This document shows, in pieces, positions 1 through 10,003 of a stretch of 64,000 nt of DNA; position 1 is the stretch's first letter, and every line of letters starts with the position of its first letter. The stretch comes from Scleropages formosus (lineage: Eukaryota > Chordata > Actinopteri > Osteoglossiformes > Osteoglossidae): assembly GCF_900964775.1 (NCBI RefSeq), contig NC_041815.1, positions 3,596,001-3,660,000 on the forward strand. The letters are read 5' to 3'. Made by a program: the position numbers and the translations under genes. Under the pieces are notes generated by a model, which was not told where the DNA came from, searched no databases, and saw only the letters and a list, made by a program, of their open reading frames with translations.

Positions 1-489
1 CTGTTGCATGCCATTAATTACTATAGACTTTTCAGTTGTCACAAAACATTGTTGCACAGTGCTGCCTGGGAAATATCACAAAAAGGTGAAAAAAGAAAAG
101 TCATTATTATGCTGTTATGGTCATCTGCTCCATGTTAAGTCATTTTCCAGGGTAATTTTATTTTGAAGAAAAAGCAAAAAGTATAAAAAAATATCTATTC
201 GTGTACTGTGTAGCGCTGTCCTCTTTTATTTGAAAGATGTGTCCAGTAGTGGTTTTGAATGCTTATAACATCCATCAGACTTAATTAAGAGTAGGTGCAG
301 ACACACTAAAAGAAAGTACTGCATGCATAACTCTCTGCAGAATAAAATGACATAACTGATGTTAAGCAATACATCTATTTTGGTTTCTCAGAGATAAAAG
401 TTTTCTGCAGTTATTGATTTATGCAACAGTGTCAAATGTATATGTATTGTTTTGACCCCTCAAAAAAAAAATCTCTCAAAAATCCATCT
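1..489. other. Upstream non-coding flank, nothing recognised
   Basis: AT-rich sequence with only short chance reading frames. I see no coding similarity, repeat family or RNA gene. It lies directly upstream of the conserved promoter module of the first receptor gene and may contain further regulatory sequence. Confidence 0.5.
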
Positions 490-593
490 TAATTATTCCT
501 CTTGTGGCCAATGTTCTTTGAGGTTACATGCTGTCAGAAGTCGTTCCCAAAGGTTATGGACAGCTCAATGAACAAAGCAAGATTGTTTAAATA
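490..593 (+). promoter_or_regulatory. Putative odorant receptor promoter module of OR-C
   Basis: The sequence shows TAATTA at 490-495, TCCCAAAGGT at 545-554 and TTTAAATA at 586-593. The same three motifs recur upstream of the other four receptors, with 55 bases between the starts of the first two in all five. TAATTA fits a homeodomain (Lhx2/Emx2-type) site. TCCC-NN-AGG resembles the Olf/EBF consensus TCCCNNGGGA. TTTAAATA fits a TATA box. Vertebrate OR promoters are known to combine homeodomain and O/E sites, so this is inferred to be the OR-C promoter, about 1.4 kb before the ATG. Confidence 0.65.
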
Positions 594-618
594 AGGCTTT
601 TTTTACCAGTCTGAAAGG

Positions 619-1909
619 CATCTTTATTGTAATTCGCTAAAGGCAAAGGCCAATGTGCTTTGCAGAATAACAACTGCAAATGTAAAGGTAAGTATAATAT
701 TCAAATATGATACTTTCTTAATCAATGGCAGGTTTTATTGGCTTGTTTTTTTCTAAAGCAATATCTCATACGGGAGTGAAGGATCTTTCTAGACAGCAGC
801 AAAGAACAATAAGGGAAGGTAGTACTATTCCAAAATCATTATGCATTTCAGTTATATGCAAGATGTTTGTATTAAATGTTTAAAGAATAAAAATAATTTG
901 ACCATCACATACATATATAAGGAATCAAAATTACAAACAGTTCTGTACAATATTATCTACCATGTTGTTTCTCTGTACTGTTATCCACTAAATTCTATTT
1001 TGAAACTTACAAAATAATGCAAGCCTGAAAGCCAATTCGTCAAAAACACTAGAAAACTTTGTTTTTAATGTTAATCCCATAACTATTTGATCATTTAAAA
1101 AAGGAAGATTTACTAACTATGAACTTACACTGCCCATGATGCTCAATGAAACTATGATCTCCAAAAATGCAATAGCTGTATTGTACTGATAACACAGCCA
1201 TTCCAGAAAGGTAGATATTAGTGTAGCAGTTACTGATGTTTTTGAAACTGAGGTTATGAAATTCAAGTTTTAGTGTATGAAATTACTGTTGTATCCTTAA
1301 GAAAGGTGCTTATGCTATAATTGCTTCAGTAAACCTATCCAGCTTTAGTGAATAAGTTAAACAGTGCGTGTTGTTTTGAGTGAAAGAAACAGCCAGGCAA
1401 GAGACTGAAAGAAATAGAACAAAAATATGTAGTCATTATTAGATGTTACTTACGTAACTGTTGTGCAAAACTCTTTAAATATACTAACCGAATAATCTGC
1501 TGCTTACTGTGATACAAAACAAAATTATCCAGAAAAAATACAAAAAAATCAAGAAATGCTGAGAAATGACTCAATTTTTCTACAGTAAATCTCAAAGCTA
1601 CATAAAATGATTGGAGCTTTCAAATAGACAACTGATTTTATTCTTACATAGGTGAGTATTTTTCAATACCTTATTTTAGCAATGTGTTAAAATTATGAAA
1701 ACGTGTACCATTTTACCCTGTCCTAAAAGGTTTTGTTTAACTTCCTTTTTTTTTTTTTATTTAGAAATTCTTGTTCTGCATTTTTCCCCAAACTAGCACC
1801 TGAATCCAGAGATTAGTTGTGTGTTTGTAGCTTCTGTGTTGAATTGACAGAAGTGACTTAAGATCCAAAAACAAAACAGTCAATAAAACTTTTTAATGGT
1901 CTATTGCAG
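619..1909 (+). other. Inferred 5' leader exon and intron of OR-C
   Basis: The leader exon is inferred to start about 30 bases after the TATA-like box and to end at the GGGAAG|GTAGTA donor (GT at 819), which lies at the same distance from TAATTA as the donor of OR-A. An alternative donor, AAAG|GTAAGT, has its GT at 688. The intron would run to the acceptor CTATTGCAG ending at 1909, 31 bases before the ATG. The intron around 870-1330 resembles 43.80-44.15 kb in the OR-A2 intron. Exon limits are inference; no transcript data are available. Confidence 0.5.
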
Positions 1910-1940
1910 AATTTCATCTCTCAGAGGATTCCAGTTTAAG

Positions 1941-2918
1941 ATGTCTGTTGCAAACCAATCCTCTGTAATTGATTTTTTCATTGTGGGATTCCCAGGACTT
2001 CAGAGCAGCAACTATGGTCTTATGGGCACCATTTTTTTCTTGCTATATTTATTCACTTTACTGGGAAATGCAGTATTTCTTATACTATTTTCAACAGACC
2101 AGAATCTCCACAAACCCATGTATTTCATCATCTTAAACTTGGTAGTGTCTGATGTTCTGTTCAGCACCACCGCTTTACCAAAGATCATTGTCAGGTACTG
2201 GTTTCAGGCAGGAGCCATTTCATTCAATGCCTGTTTTGTGCAGATGTACTTTGTGCACTTTTTTGGAACACTGAACTCTTTCACATTATTAATAATGGCT
2301 ATAGACAGATACGTAGCAATCTGCTACCCTCTCAGATACTCAGTAATCCTCACAAATTCCAGAATTCTTTATCTTTGCATCACAGCCTGGCTGATCTCTC
2401 AACCAGGTTCCCTGATACCATTACTGAGAGCATATCCTTTGCCTTACTGTGCATCAAATACTATCATTCAATGTTACTGTGATCATGTTTCAATTACAAC
2501 GCTTGCTTGTACAGACCGGGTCCCTTATTCTTTTGTGGCTTTCATTTTAGCTATGATTGTGTTACTGGTACCTCTCTTTTTTATTGTATTCTCTTACTGT
2601 GCCATCATTGTGGCAGTACTTCGAATTGCCAGCACCCAAGGCCGCCTCAAAACCCTCTCCACATGCACACCTCAGCTAATCATAATAGCTATCTACTATC
2701 TCCCACGGTGTTTTGTGTATCTAGCTGCTCATGTGGGTATTAAATTCAGCACAGATTTGCGCATTGCCATCATTGTGTTTTACAGCCTGCTTCCTCCAAT
2801 GGTCAATCCACTCATATACTGCTTCAGGACTAAAGAAGTTAAACAGAGTTTGATCAGAACATTTAAAAGACAACAGGTAGATATACAAAACACACATGTT
2901 TGTACTATTTCTAAATAA
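1941..2918 (+). CDS. Odorant receptor OR-C, intact
   Basis: Class A GPCR of the fish odorant receptor family, 325 residues, expected in cilia of olfactory sensory neurons, where it would bind an odorant and signal through G-olf. I chose the ATG at 1941 because it aligns with the starts of the other four receptors and lies after the splice acceptor at 1909; the in-frame ATG at 1896 would be intronic. Visible features are an N-glycosylation site NQS near residue 5, GN in TM1, KPMYFII in the first intracellular loop, MAIDRYVAICYPLRY at the end of TM3, SYCAII in TM5, TLSTCTPQLIII leading into TM6 and PMVNPLIYC in TM7. The C-terminal tail is longer than in OR-A and OR-B. This is the most divergent of the five and lies just outside the duplicated unit. 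The ligand and the teleost OR subgroup cannot be told from sequence alone. Confidence 0.95.
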   Translation: MSVANQSSVIDFFIVGFPGLQSSNYGLMGTIFFLLYLFTLLGNAVFLILFSTDQNLHKPMYFIILNLVVSDVLFSTTALPKIIVRYWFQAGAISFNACFVQMYFVHFFGTLNSFTLLIMAIDRYVAICYPLRYSVILTNSRILYLCITAWLISQPGSLIPLLRAYPLPYCASNTIIQCYCDHVSITTLACTDRVPYSFVAFILAMIVLLVPLFFIVFSYCAIIVAVLRIASTQGRLKTLSTCTPQLIIIAIYYLPRCFVYLAAHVGIKFSTDLRIAIIVFYSLLPPMVNPLIYCFRTKEVKQSLIRTFKRQQVDIQNTHVCTISK

Positions 2919-3383
2919 CTAAATAGGTTAGCTATAGCTGTGTTTTGTTTATGCTTTACAGAAACATGTTGGAATAACTGGATTGCCTCAGTCATTTTGC
3001 ACATTAATAATGTTTACAGTTAATCCAAGCAAATGTGATTGTCCATGTATTTTCATGTTAAAGTACTTCAAAATGTACATGAATGTAATTACCGAATAAC
3101 ACATTTTGTAATGTTTGATGAAAACCATCATAGAAATTTTTGCAGTTATAATTAAGAATGAAACTGCTGAAGAAATTTACCTTTTAACCTGTGACAGCCT
3201 TTTTTCCCCCAAGTATGCAGTGATTACATATGTAGAAGATGTATAGGTGGATGAACTGTGAAAAATATTATGTCAGTTTTTTGAAAAAGGTGTGTCCTCT
3301 ATGATATTTTCATGAAATTGTACACTAGCATGCCAAAAGCCACTTTCAACCACCAATAAATATGCAATAAAATGTTCTGATCT
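2919..3383. other. OR-C 3' flank, duplicated in unit 2
   Basis: Non-coding. Positions 2938-3030 match about 25999-26095, and 3038-3200 match about 31388-31540, just before and after an inserted LINE complex in unit 2. No gene is seen. Confidence 0.7.
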
Positions 3384-3590
3384 CGGGGGCTGCAGTGGTG
3401 CAGCGGGTTTGGCCTGTGCCCACTCTCTGGTGGGTCTGGGGTTCGAGTTCTGCTTGGGGTGCCTTGTGACAGACTGGCACTCTGTCATGGGTGTGTCTCC
3501 TCCCCCTCCAGTCTTGCGCCCTGTGTTGCTGGGTTAGGGTCTGGTTTGCCACGACCCCACTTAAGACAAGTAGTTTCAGACAGTGTGTAT
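3384..3590 (+). repeat. SINE A copy (diverged)
   Basis: A tRNA-derived head with an A-box-like TGGTGCAGCGGG and a B box GGTTCGAGTTC is followed by the family body with CTTGCGCCCTGTG and a tail ending ...GTGTGTATG. It is more diverged than most copies here. It interrupts OR-C flank sequence that is continuous at about 31540 in unit 2. Confidence 0.85.
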
Positions 3591-3905
3591 GATGTTCCCA
3601 CTTTTTACAAAGTGTTGCAAATATTAAAATCAATCAAAATGGTGCCCAAACTAAATGTGCTACCTTCTCATTTTGAGATGACTAAAAAACAGCATTCCTT
3701 CAGGTTTTAGGAAAAAAAAAAATTATAGTCAAGAGCAGCTTTAGACAGTAATATGCTACTCATAAAGTCAAATATTTACTCATTTTACACTTTTTTATCC
3801 AAAGCATCACAGTAATAGTAGAAATGTAGCACTTCGATGTTCAGGCAGTAACCTGTCTCATACCCTTTACATTTATTTATTTAACAGACGCTTTACTCCA
3901 AAGCA
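3591..3905 (-). repeat. Duplicated flank, then LINE C tail fragment
   Basis: 3668-3865 matches 31543-31735 in unit 2. The stretch about 3868-3903 (ACGCTTTACTCCAAAGC) is a fragment of the LINE C 3' tail on the minus strand. It resumes at about 4333-4435, so the SINE A pair between was inserted into a LINE C relic. Confidence 0.6.
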
Positions 3906-4092
3906 GGGAGGTGCAGTGGCGCTGTGGGCTTGTTCCATGCCCACTGTATGGTGGGTCTGGGGTTTGAGCCCTGCTTGGCATGCCCTGCCCAGACTGGCAT
4001 CCTGTCCACAGTGTCTCCCCTCTCCCTGTGGCCCTGTGCAGCCAGGTAAGCTCTGGCTTGCCTCAACCCTGCTCAGGACAAGCAGCTGTAGG
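3906..4092 (+). repeat. SINE A copy, + strand of an inverted pair
   Basis: Head GTGCAGTGGCGCTGTGGGC and B box GGTTTGAGCCC, then the family body to GGACAAGCAGC. It meets the next copy tail to tail across a short CA-rich tract, forming an inverted repeat able to fold as a hairpin. Confidence 0.8.
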
Positions 4093-4320
4093 CACACGCA
4101 CGCACACGCACACGTACACACACACACATTTTCTGAACCGCTTGTCCCATACGGGGTCACAGGGAACCGGACCCTACCCAGCAACACGGCGTAAGGCCAG
4201 AGGGGGAGGGGACACACCCAGGATGGGATGTCAGTCCATCGCAAGGCACCCCAAGCAGGACTCGAACCCCAGACCTACTGGAGAGTAGGACTTGGCCCAA
4301 CCCACTGCACCACCGCACCC
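4093..4320 (-). repeat. SINE A copy, - strand of an inverted pair
   Basis: Reads in reverse from CA repeats and TTTCTGAACCGCTTGTCCC through the body to CCACCGCACCCC at the head. It is tail to tail with the preceding + copy. Confidence 0.85.
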
Positions 4321-4432
4321 CTGCACCTGTAGACATTGGTTGGTTTTCTTCAGAGCAATGTGCATCTATTAGCAAATACAGTTTTTGCATTACAAAGATA
4401 CATAGAGGAAGAGGAGAAAGAGATACACATAC

Positions 4433-4435
<3 letters not shown>
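4321..4435 (-). repeat. LINE C 3' tail fragment, continuation
   Basis: CTTCAGAGCAATGTGCATC and the following AATACAG...GCATTACA match the LINE C 3' UTR seen more completely at 5003-5377 and 32100-32873. The fragment was separated from 3868-3903 by SINE insertions. Confidence 0.55.
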
Positions 4436-4472
<37 letters not shown>

Positions 4473-4663
4473 CATCTGACCCGCTTGTCCCAGATGGGGT
4501 CACGGGAAGCTGGAGCCTGACCCGGCAACACAGGGCGTAAGGCCAGAGGGGGAGGGAACACACTCAGAACAGGACACCAGGCCGTCGCAAGGCACCCCAA
4601 GCGGGACTTGAACCTCAGCCCCACCAGAAAGCAGGACCCAGTCCCACTGCGTCACAGTACCCG
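4436..4663 (-). repeat. SINE A copy with long CA tail
   Basis: An (AC)n tract at about 4436-4472 is followed by the SINE A body in reverse, ending near GTCACAGTACCC. It is diverged (ATCATCTGACCCGCTTG in the tail region). Confidence 0.85.
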
Positions 4664-4744
4664 ATAATAATTCAATAGTGGATGTTATTAAATACAGAAA
4701 AAAAACATTCCTGTTGTTTTTAAGAAACCTTAACTTGGAATAAT

Positions 4745-4951
4745 ACACACACATTTTAAGAACCTCTCATCCCATATGGGGTCGCGGGGAACTGGAGCCT
4801 AACCCGGCAACTTAGGGCGTAAGGCCGGAGGGGGAGGGGACACACCCAGGACGGGACGCCAGTCCACCGCAAGGCACCCCAAGCGGGACTCGAACTCCAG
4901 ACCCACTGAAGAGCAGGACCCGGTCCAACCCACTGCGCCACCACACCCCTG
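4745..4951 (-). repeat. SINE A copy
   Basis: Reverse-strand copy from ACACACACATTTTAAG to GCCACCACACCCC. It is full length apart from a short CA tail. The sequence between 4664 and 4744 is unassigned. Confidence 0.85.
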
Positions 4952-5002
4952 TGGAATAATATATTATTCTCAGATAATATTACTACAGGATATGACATTT
5001 AG

Positions 5003-5377
5003 ATTTACATTTATTCATTTAGCAGATGCTTTTCTCCAAAGCGACGGGCATCTGATAGAAGATACAGTGTGTGCATTACATAAAGAGAAAGAGAGACATA
5101 GTTGCAGACGTGATTCTTAAGTACAGTTAGTTGTCCCTTTCCGTTATATGAACCAATGTACATCACAGGAGTAGCTGCATAAAAGTTTATCCGAATATCA
5201 ACAATTCCTAATCCCATTCTTGATACATTTTTTAAAACATTTACATTAGATTACATGAGTAGCTGCATGAAGGCTTATCCGTTGTTTAACAGTTATATCA
5301 AAGTTATAGAACATGAATATTTACACATTTTAATGAACTTAAGAAATCATGGGAAAAGTGAGTCCAGAAAAGATGAT
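5003..5377 (-). repeat. LINE C, 3' end
   Basis: Reading the minus strand, the 3' end of a LINE open reading frame (HLFWTHFSHDFLSS) is followed by a 3' UTR ending in GCTTTTCTCCAAAGC in reverse. The same protein end is seen at 32460-32560. This is an old relic, present in part in unit 2 at 36530-36680. The LTR insert at 5378 interrupts it. Confidence 0.65.
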
Positions 5378-5998
5378 TGTCACTGTCACCTCTTGACCGC
5401 GTCCTGACTGCAAGCCTGACGACCATTGCAATCACCCCGTGCCTCAACCCGGAGACGGAGTATAAAAGCAACTGGTCAGACACACGGCTGTAGAACCTAA
5501 ACCTGAGAAGACACACACCTCACAAACACTCCGAGACCTCTCCAACCCTCTACTGTGTGATTATGTGTCACGCCCCTCACGGCTGCGCAACAGGGAACAC
5601 CTGCTTCGAATTAGCAAGCACAAGCTTAAAAAGGGGCTGCGGAACACAGCCCGATGCAGAACCTTGTTCAGCCTTATTGATCACTTGCGTGCCTAGTCTC
5701 GTTCCTCGCCCTGCTCCTCGTCTCTGACTCACTGGTTTGCCTGATCACTCGCCTGTTTCTTGGATTACGGTTCTTGAATAAACCTGTTTGAATTCTGTTT
5801 ATACATTGGTGACCCTTTGCCTGTTCCCTAACAATGTCTACTGAACCGCCCGTTGACCAAACGTCCTGTGCCCCACACTTGGGTCCGATGCAAGCGCGCC
5901 GGGGGAATAGCATGACATGGTGAATACAACTCATGTTATACAAATAAACACACCTGCATTTCAGTCTTTCAGCCTGGTTTCCTGCGTTTGCCATGACA
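5378..5998 (+). mobile_element. Solo LTR, Gypsy-like, split by a nested LTR
   Basis: Unit 2 (about 36670-36680) shows the site without this insert. It starts TGTCACTG and ends CCATGACA; flanking ATGAT and GTGAT give an approximate 5-bp target duplication. A second LTR lies inside it at 5566-5917. No internal coding region is present, so this is a fossil left by LTR-LTR recombination. It inserted after the duplication, unless unit 2 lost it precisely. Confidence 0.65.
5566..5917 (+). mobile_element. Nested solo LTR, chromoviral Gypsy (sushi-like)
   Basis: About 352 bp, starting TGTCACGCCC and ending GCATGACA. It aligns over most of its length with the LTR at 37142-37474 (shared GAACCTTGTTCAGCC, GTGACCCTTTGCCTG, ACTTGGGTCCGATGCAA), so it belongs to the same or a sister family. 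It sits inside an older solo LTR. I find no clean target duplication. Confidence 0.7.
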
Positions 5999-6165
5999 GT
6001 GATGAGGAGATTGAGGTGTCATAACAAGCTGCAAATCAATCACATCAAACAAGCTTACAGTGTACCAGTCCCTCCTAGTTTTAAGTTTCATATTCTTTAC
6101 TATTTGCTATAGTAAAGAATATACAGAAAATATAATATATAGTAAAGAATATATTTACTATATCC

Positions 6166-8176
6166 AAAAACCGTGGATAACCGCTGAAATCCGAAATAAG
6201 ATCCACGCATGAACTTGCGTGTTTCAGTCCAGAGACATGGACGCGTACAAGAAGAGCAAGTAGGAGCTTCGCAAAGCCATTGCCAGCGCGAAACGGGAAT
6301 ACAGCAGGAAGGTGGAATCTGAGTTTAACTGCATTTAAGATGCACGTAGGCTGTGGCAGGGAATCCAAACATTAACAGATTATAAACCATAGATGGGAAA
6401 ATTAACAGGTGCCACCCCATTTTTCCCTGACGAACTGAACGTGTTTTATAGCCACCTCGAGTTCGAGAACAAAGACCCTCCGGTGCGGATCCCCACTGTG
6501 CTGCATGATAACGCCAGTCTCACCCTCTCTGTAGCACAAGTGAGAAAAACCTTTAGCCGTATCAACATCCGCAAAGCTGCTGGTCCGGATGGAATTTCAG
6601 GGCGGGTTTTAAAAACATGTAGTGAACAACTGGGTGCTGTATTCACGGACATATTTAACAGCTCCTTAAAAAGCTCAACTGTACCCACCTGTTTCAAAAA
6701 CACCACCATTATCTCCGTTCCTAAGAAAAACAAAGTGAGCTGCCTTAATGACTATCGCCCAGTGGCACTGACCCCAATTGCAATGAAATGCTTTGAGAGG
6801 CTGGTGCTGGGACACATTAAGGACACCATCCCAGACACTCTGGACCCACTGCAGTTTACCTATTGCCACAACAGATGCCCTGAAGACGCAATATCTCACA
6901 CACTTCACACCATTCTATCTCACCTGGGTAATAAAAACTGCTATGCAAAGCTACTGTTTGGGGACTATAGCTCAGAATTTAACACTGTCATCCCAACCAA
7001 GCTGATCCAGAAGCTACTAGGGCTGGGACTGAGTTCCACATTGTGCAATTGGATCCTGGATTTCCTCACCAACAGACCCCAACGTGTGCGGATTGGCAGT
7101 AATACCTCCTCCCCACTGATCCTCAACACTGGCACTCTACAGGGAAGCGTCCTGAGCCCAGTGCTATAGTCCCTGTTCACACATGACTGTTTGTCCATGC
7201 ACAGCTCCAACACCATTATAAAGTTTGCTGACGATACCACAGTTGTGAGTCTGATCACCAACAACGATGAGACAGCCTACAGAAAGGAGGTGAGGCTCCT
7301 GGGAGAGTGATGCCAGGACAACAACCTGTCTCTTAATGTCAGTAAAACTAAGGAGCTGGTGATTGACTTTAGGAAACAGGATATGGTTCATGCACCCATC
7401 TACATAGGAGGGGATGTTATAGAAAGGGTCAACAGCTTCAGATGCCTAGGGATCACCCTCACTGCTAAACTCACATGGACTGAGCACACAGCATCAACCA
7501 TCAAAAAGGCCCATCAACGTCTCCACTTCCTCAGGCGTTTGAAGAAAGCCAGGATGCCCACTACAGTCCTCACTACTTTCTACAGGTGTGCTGTGGAGTC
7601 CATCCTCACAGGGTGTATTACATCCTAGTGTGGCAGCTGCTCCATACAGGACAAGAAAGCCCTACAGAGGGTGGTCAAAACAGCTCAGGGAATCATCGGC
7701 ACTGCCTCAGAAAGATGATACGCATCATGAAAGATCATAGTCACACCGCACAGGCACTTTTCTCTTCTCTGCCGTCTGCAAAGCAGCTCAAGTCTATTTG
7801 AACCCGCGCAGCTAGGTACAGGAACAGCTTTTACCCCACTGCTGTAAGAGGATACAACGCTAACCAATGTGCCACCTTTAGTAACTGGCGTTGGACTGCT
7901 CCTCCCAAGCACATTGGTAAATTATACTGCCACTTTAAGCATTCTCATTCTCTCATTCTGAGTTCTCTGGTTGACAGCTGGTATTATTGTTATTACTGTT
8001 ACCATTATTTATTGATATTGCTGTTGCACTACTCACTGTCATTGTCACTGTTTTGTACTTCTATTGTCTCTGTCTTTGTCCATAATCTGTAGAGAAACAT
8101 TCAGGAAGAATTTCATGATACTTGTACATGGTACTTGTACCTATGACAATAAACTAAACTTGAACTTGAAACTTGA
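6166..8176 (+). mobile_element. L2-like (CR1 group) LINE, 5'-truncated, copy 1
   Basis: Truncated at the 5' side in the linker between endonuclease and reverse transcriptase. The RT domain is recognisable: [28 protein letters not shown], then motif A altered to GDYSSEFN, GTLQGSVLSPVL, and FADDT near 7228. The reading frame from 6393 stops at 7167, so the element is dead. It ends with AATAAACTTGAACTTGAA, the short 3' repeat typical of L2-type LINEs. Together with the hAT element it makes up about 4 kb that is absent from unit 2 (gap at about 36780). The clade name is from memory of family motifs. Confidence 0.75.
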
Positions 8177-8329
8177 ACTATTTTAGACTAGTTAAAATGA
8201 GAGATCAGTCTCTGGCCTCCTTATTTTCAAACAGCAGTAATGCAACCCCAACCTCCAAACCCCAAATGTACATTGATATCCTGTCCATGAATATCGTGAC
8301 TGGAAGAGGAGACTAGACACCCCTTAGGG
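8177..8329. other. Spacer between LINE and hAT element
   Basis: No gene or repeat recognised. It has no counterpart in unit 2. The last eight bases, CCTTAGGG, are one copy of the hAT target duplication. Confidence 0.5.
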
Positions 8330-8649
8330 CAGTGGTCTCCATCATGGTGCCCACGGGCACCTGGTAGCCCACATGTAGTCTGTGAGTTGCCCGCCAAGCA
8401 CATTCTATAAGTAGTCTCAATTTTAATGATTGATTTTAGTTTTTTTATTATACTTACTAAAAATGAGTGTTACGTTAACATTTCATATAATATTAAAACA
8501 TCAAATAAAATCATCATTTAAAAAATTTAAATATTTAGAAGTTTACGCATGTTATTAACGTACGTAGCATACGTTTCTCATAGGCTATTCTGTGAGTTGA
8601 GGCGGTAGTGAGCTGATGGCATAAACAAGGTGAAATCAACTATAACAAA

Positions 8650-8652
<3 letters not shown>

Positions 8653-8744
<92 letters not shown>

Positions 8745-8942
8745 TTTCAGAACCGCTTGTCCCTTACGGGGTCACGGGGAACCGGAGCCTACCCGGCAAC
8801 ACAGGGCGTAAGGCCGGAGGGGGAAGGGGACACACCCAGGACGGGACGCCAGTCCGCCGCAAGGCACTCCAAGCGGGACTTGAACCCCAGACCCACCGGA
8901 GAGCAGAACTGCGGTCCAACCCACTGCGCCACCGCACCCCCC
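8653..8942 (-). repeat. SINE A copy with very long (AC)n tail, inside hAT
   Basis: A pure AC dinucleotide tract at about 8653-8743 leads into a near-consensus SINE A in reverse, ending GCCACCGCACCCCCC. Runs of A on both sides are probably the target-site duplication. The long tract suggests a young, still expanding microsatellite. Confidence 0.9.
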
Positions 8943-8967
8943 AAAAAAAAACAACGAAGGATTAATT

Positions 8968-9838
8968 ATGGCTGATGGTGCACCAGGTCCTGCAAAAAAG
9001 AAAAAGACGTATTACTTTAACGAGGAGTGGGAGACAGAATTTCTCATCACAAATGTCAAAGGCAAAAGTGTATGCCTCATCTGTGGCGCTAGCATAGCTG
9101 AGAGACATTTCACCACAATCCACAAGACTTTCAATAGCAGTTTGTTATCCACCAGGTAAATCACTTAGAAAAGAAAAAGTTAAGGAGTTGAAAGCAACAT
9201 TAAGCAGGCAACACACACACACACATTTTCAGAACCGCTTGTCCCATACGGGGTCACGGGGAACCGGAGCCTACCCGGCAACACAGGGCGTAAGGCTGGA
9301 GAGAGGGAGGGGACACACCCAGGACGGGACGCCAGTAAGCAGGCAACAATCATTTTTTACCAGACCGGCTAAGAAGTCACAGGCTGCAACCGAAGCTTCA
9401 TTTAGGGTTGCTCATTTTTTGACCAAACACAAAAAATCGTTCTCGGATGGTGAAATTGCCAAAGGAACAATGACTATGATAGTGAACATACTGTTTAAAG
9501 ATCACAAGGATGGAGATGAAATCATGTCTGCACTCTCCAATGTTCAACTTGGGGTGAACACAATTGCAAGACGAGTCACGGTTATGTCAGCAAATGTAAC
9601 AAAGCAACAGGAGAAAGATTTAGGTTCGTGCAAATGGTTTTCCATTCAGTATGATGAGTCTGTAGAGAAATGTGTTCAGTGCAATGTGAAAGAAAAAATT
9701 ATAAATGTTCATATTTCAATAAATTTTCTTGGAATATTTTCCGGGATTGATTGTTTAATAAAAAATATTAAAACAGCTTGTGAGAAATCATTAATATTTT
9801 TCATGCCAGGATATCAAGATATTTTATTATCCCTTTGA
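8968..9838 (+). pseudogene. hAT transposase fragment with BED finger
   Basis: 8968-9159 encodes MADGAPGPAKKKKTYYF at its start, then a BED-like zinc finger (CLIC ... HFTTIH, Cys-x2-Cys and His-x4-His). After the SINE, 9349-9838 continues with SFFTRPAKKSQAATEASF and WFSIQYDESVEKC. These resemble the N-terminal third of ZBED5/GTF2IRD2-type hAT transposases. The rest of the transposase, including the hAT dimerisation region, is missing, and the SINE splits the reading frame. It could be mistaken for a host ZBED gene, but the flanking inverted repeats and 8-bp duplication argue for a transposon. Confidence 0.75.
9214..9335 (-). repeat. SINE A, 5'-truncated, with perfect 13-bp target duplication
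   Basis: Contains the tail half of SINE A only. The flanks TAAGCAGGCAACA at 9201-9213 and 9336-9348 are identical, showing a LINE-type retroposition event within the hAT transposase. Confidence 0.9.
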
Positions 9839-10003
9839 CATAATGTTGTTAATTGAAAGTTAAAAAAGCACCATTGTGTTTATATTTATTATATTTATAA
9901 CAAATTATATTTTTTGAGTATATCAAACAAGTAGCCCTCTAAACTATATTATCCCTTCAGGGAGCCCTCACTCACAAAAAGGTTGGAGATCCCTGCCTTA
10001 GGA

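Larger units (their letters stand above)
8330..9995 (+). mobile_element. hAT DNA transposon (Charlie/ZBED-like), broken
   Basis: Left terminus CAGTGGTCTCC and right terminus GGAGATCCCTG are imperfect inverted repeats of the hAT type. They are flanked by 8-bp duplications CCTTAGGG (8322-8329) and CCTTAGGA (9996-10003), the expected length for hAT. Inside is a transposase piece with a BED-type zinc finger. Two SINE A copies (about 8653-8942 and 9214-9335) are inserted into it. It is absent from unit 2. Confidence 0.8.

Noticed and set aside
1896-1940. Upstream in-frame ATG giving OR-C 15 extra residues
   Set aside because: The extension crosses a likely splice acceptor (AG at 1908-1909), has no counterpart in the other receptors, and the ATG at 1941 aligns with their starts.
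8653-8743. CRISPR-like or satellite array
   Set aside because: Simple AC dinucleotide repeat belonging to the SINE A tail. No spaced repeats occur anywhere in the window.
8630-8965. Open frames of 60-125 residues in SINE A copies ([15 protein letters not shown]-type peptides), on both strands
   Set aside because: They recur at every SINE A copy and come from the GC-rich, stop-poor repeat body. They are not genes.
9349-9838. Possible domesticated ZBED-type host gene
   Set aside because: hAT-type termini and an 8-bp target duplication surround it, the frame is interrupted, and it is absent from unit 2.
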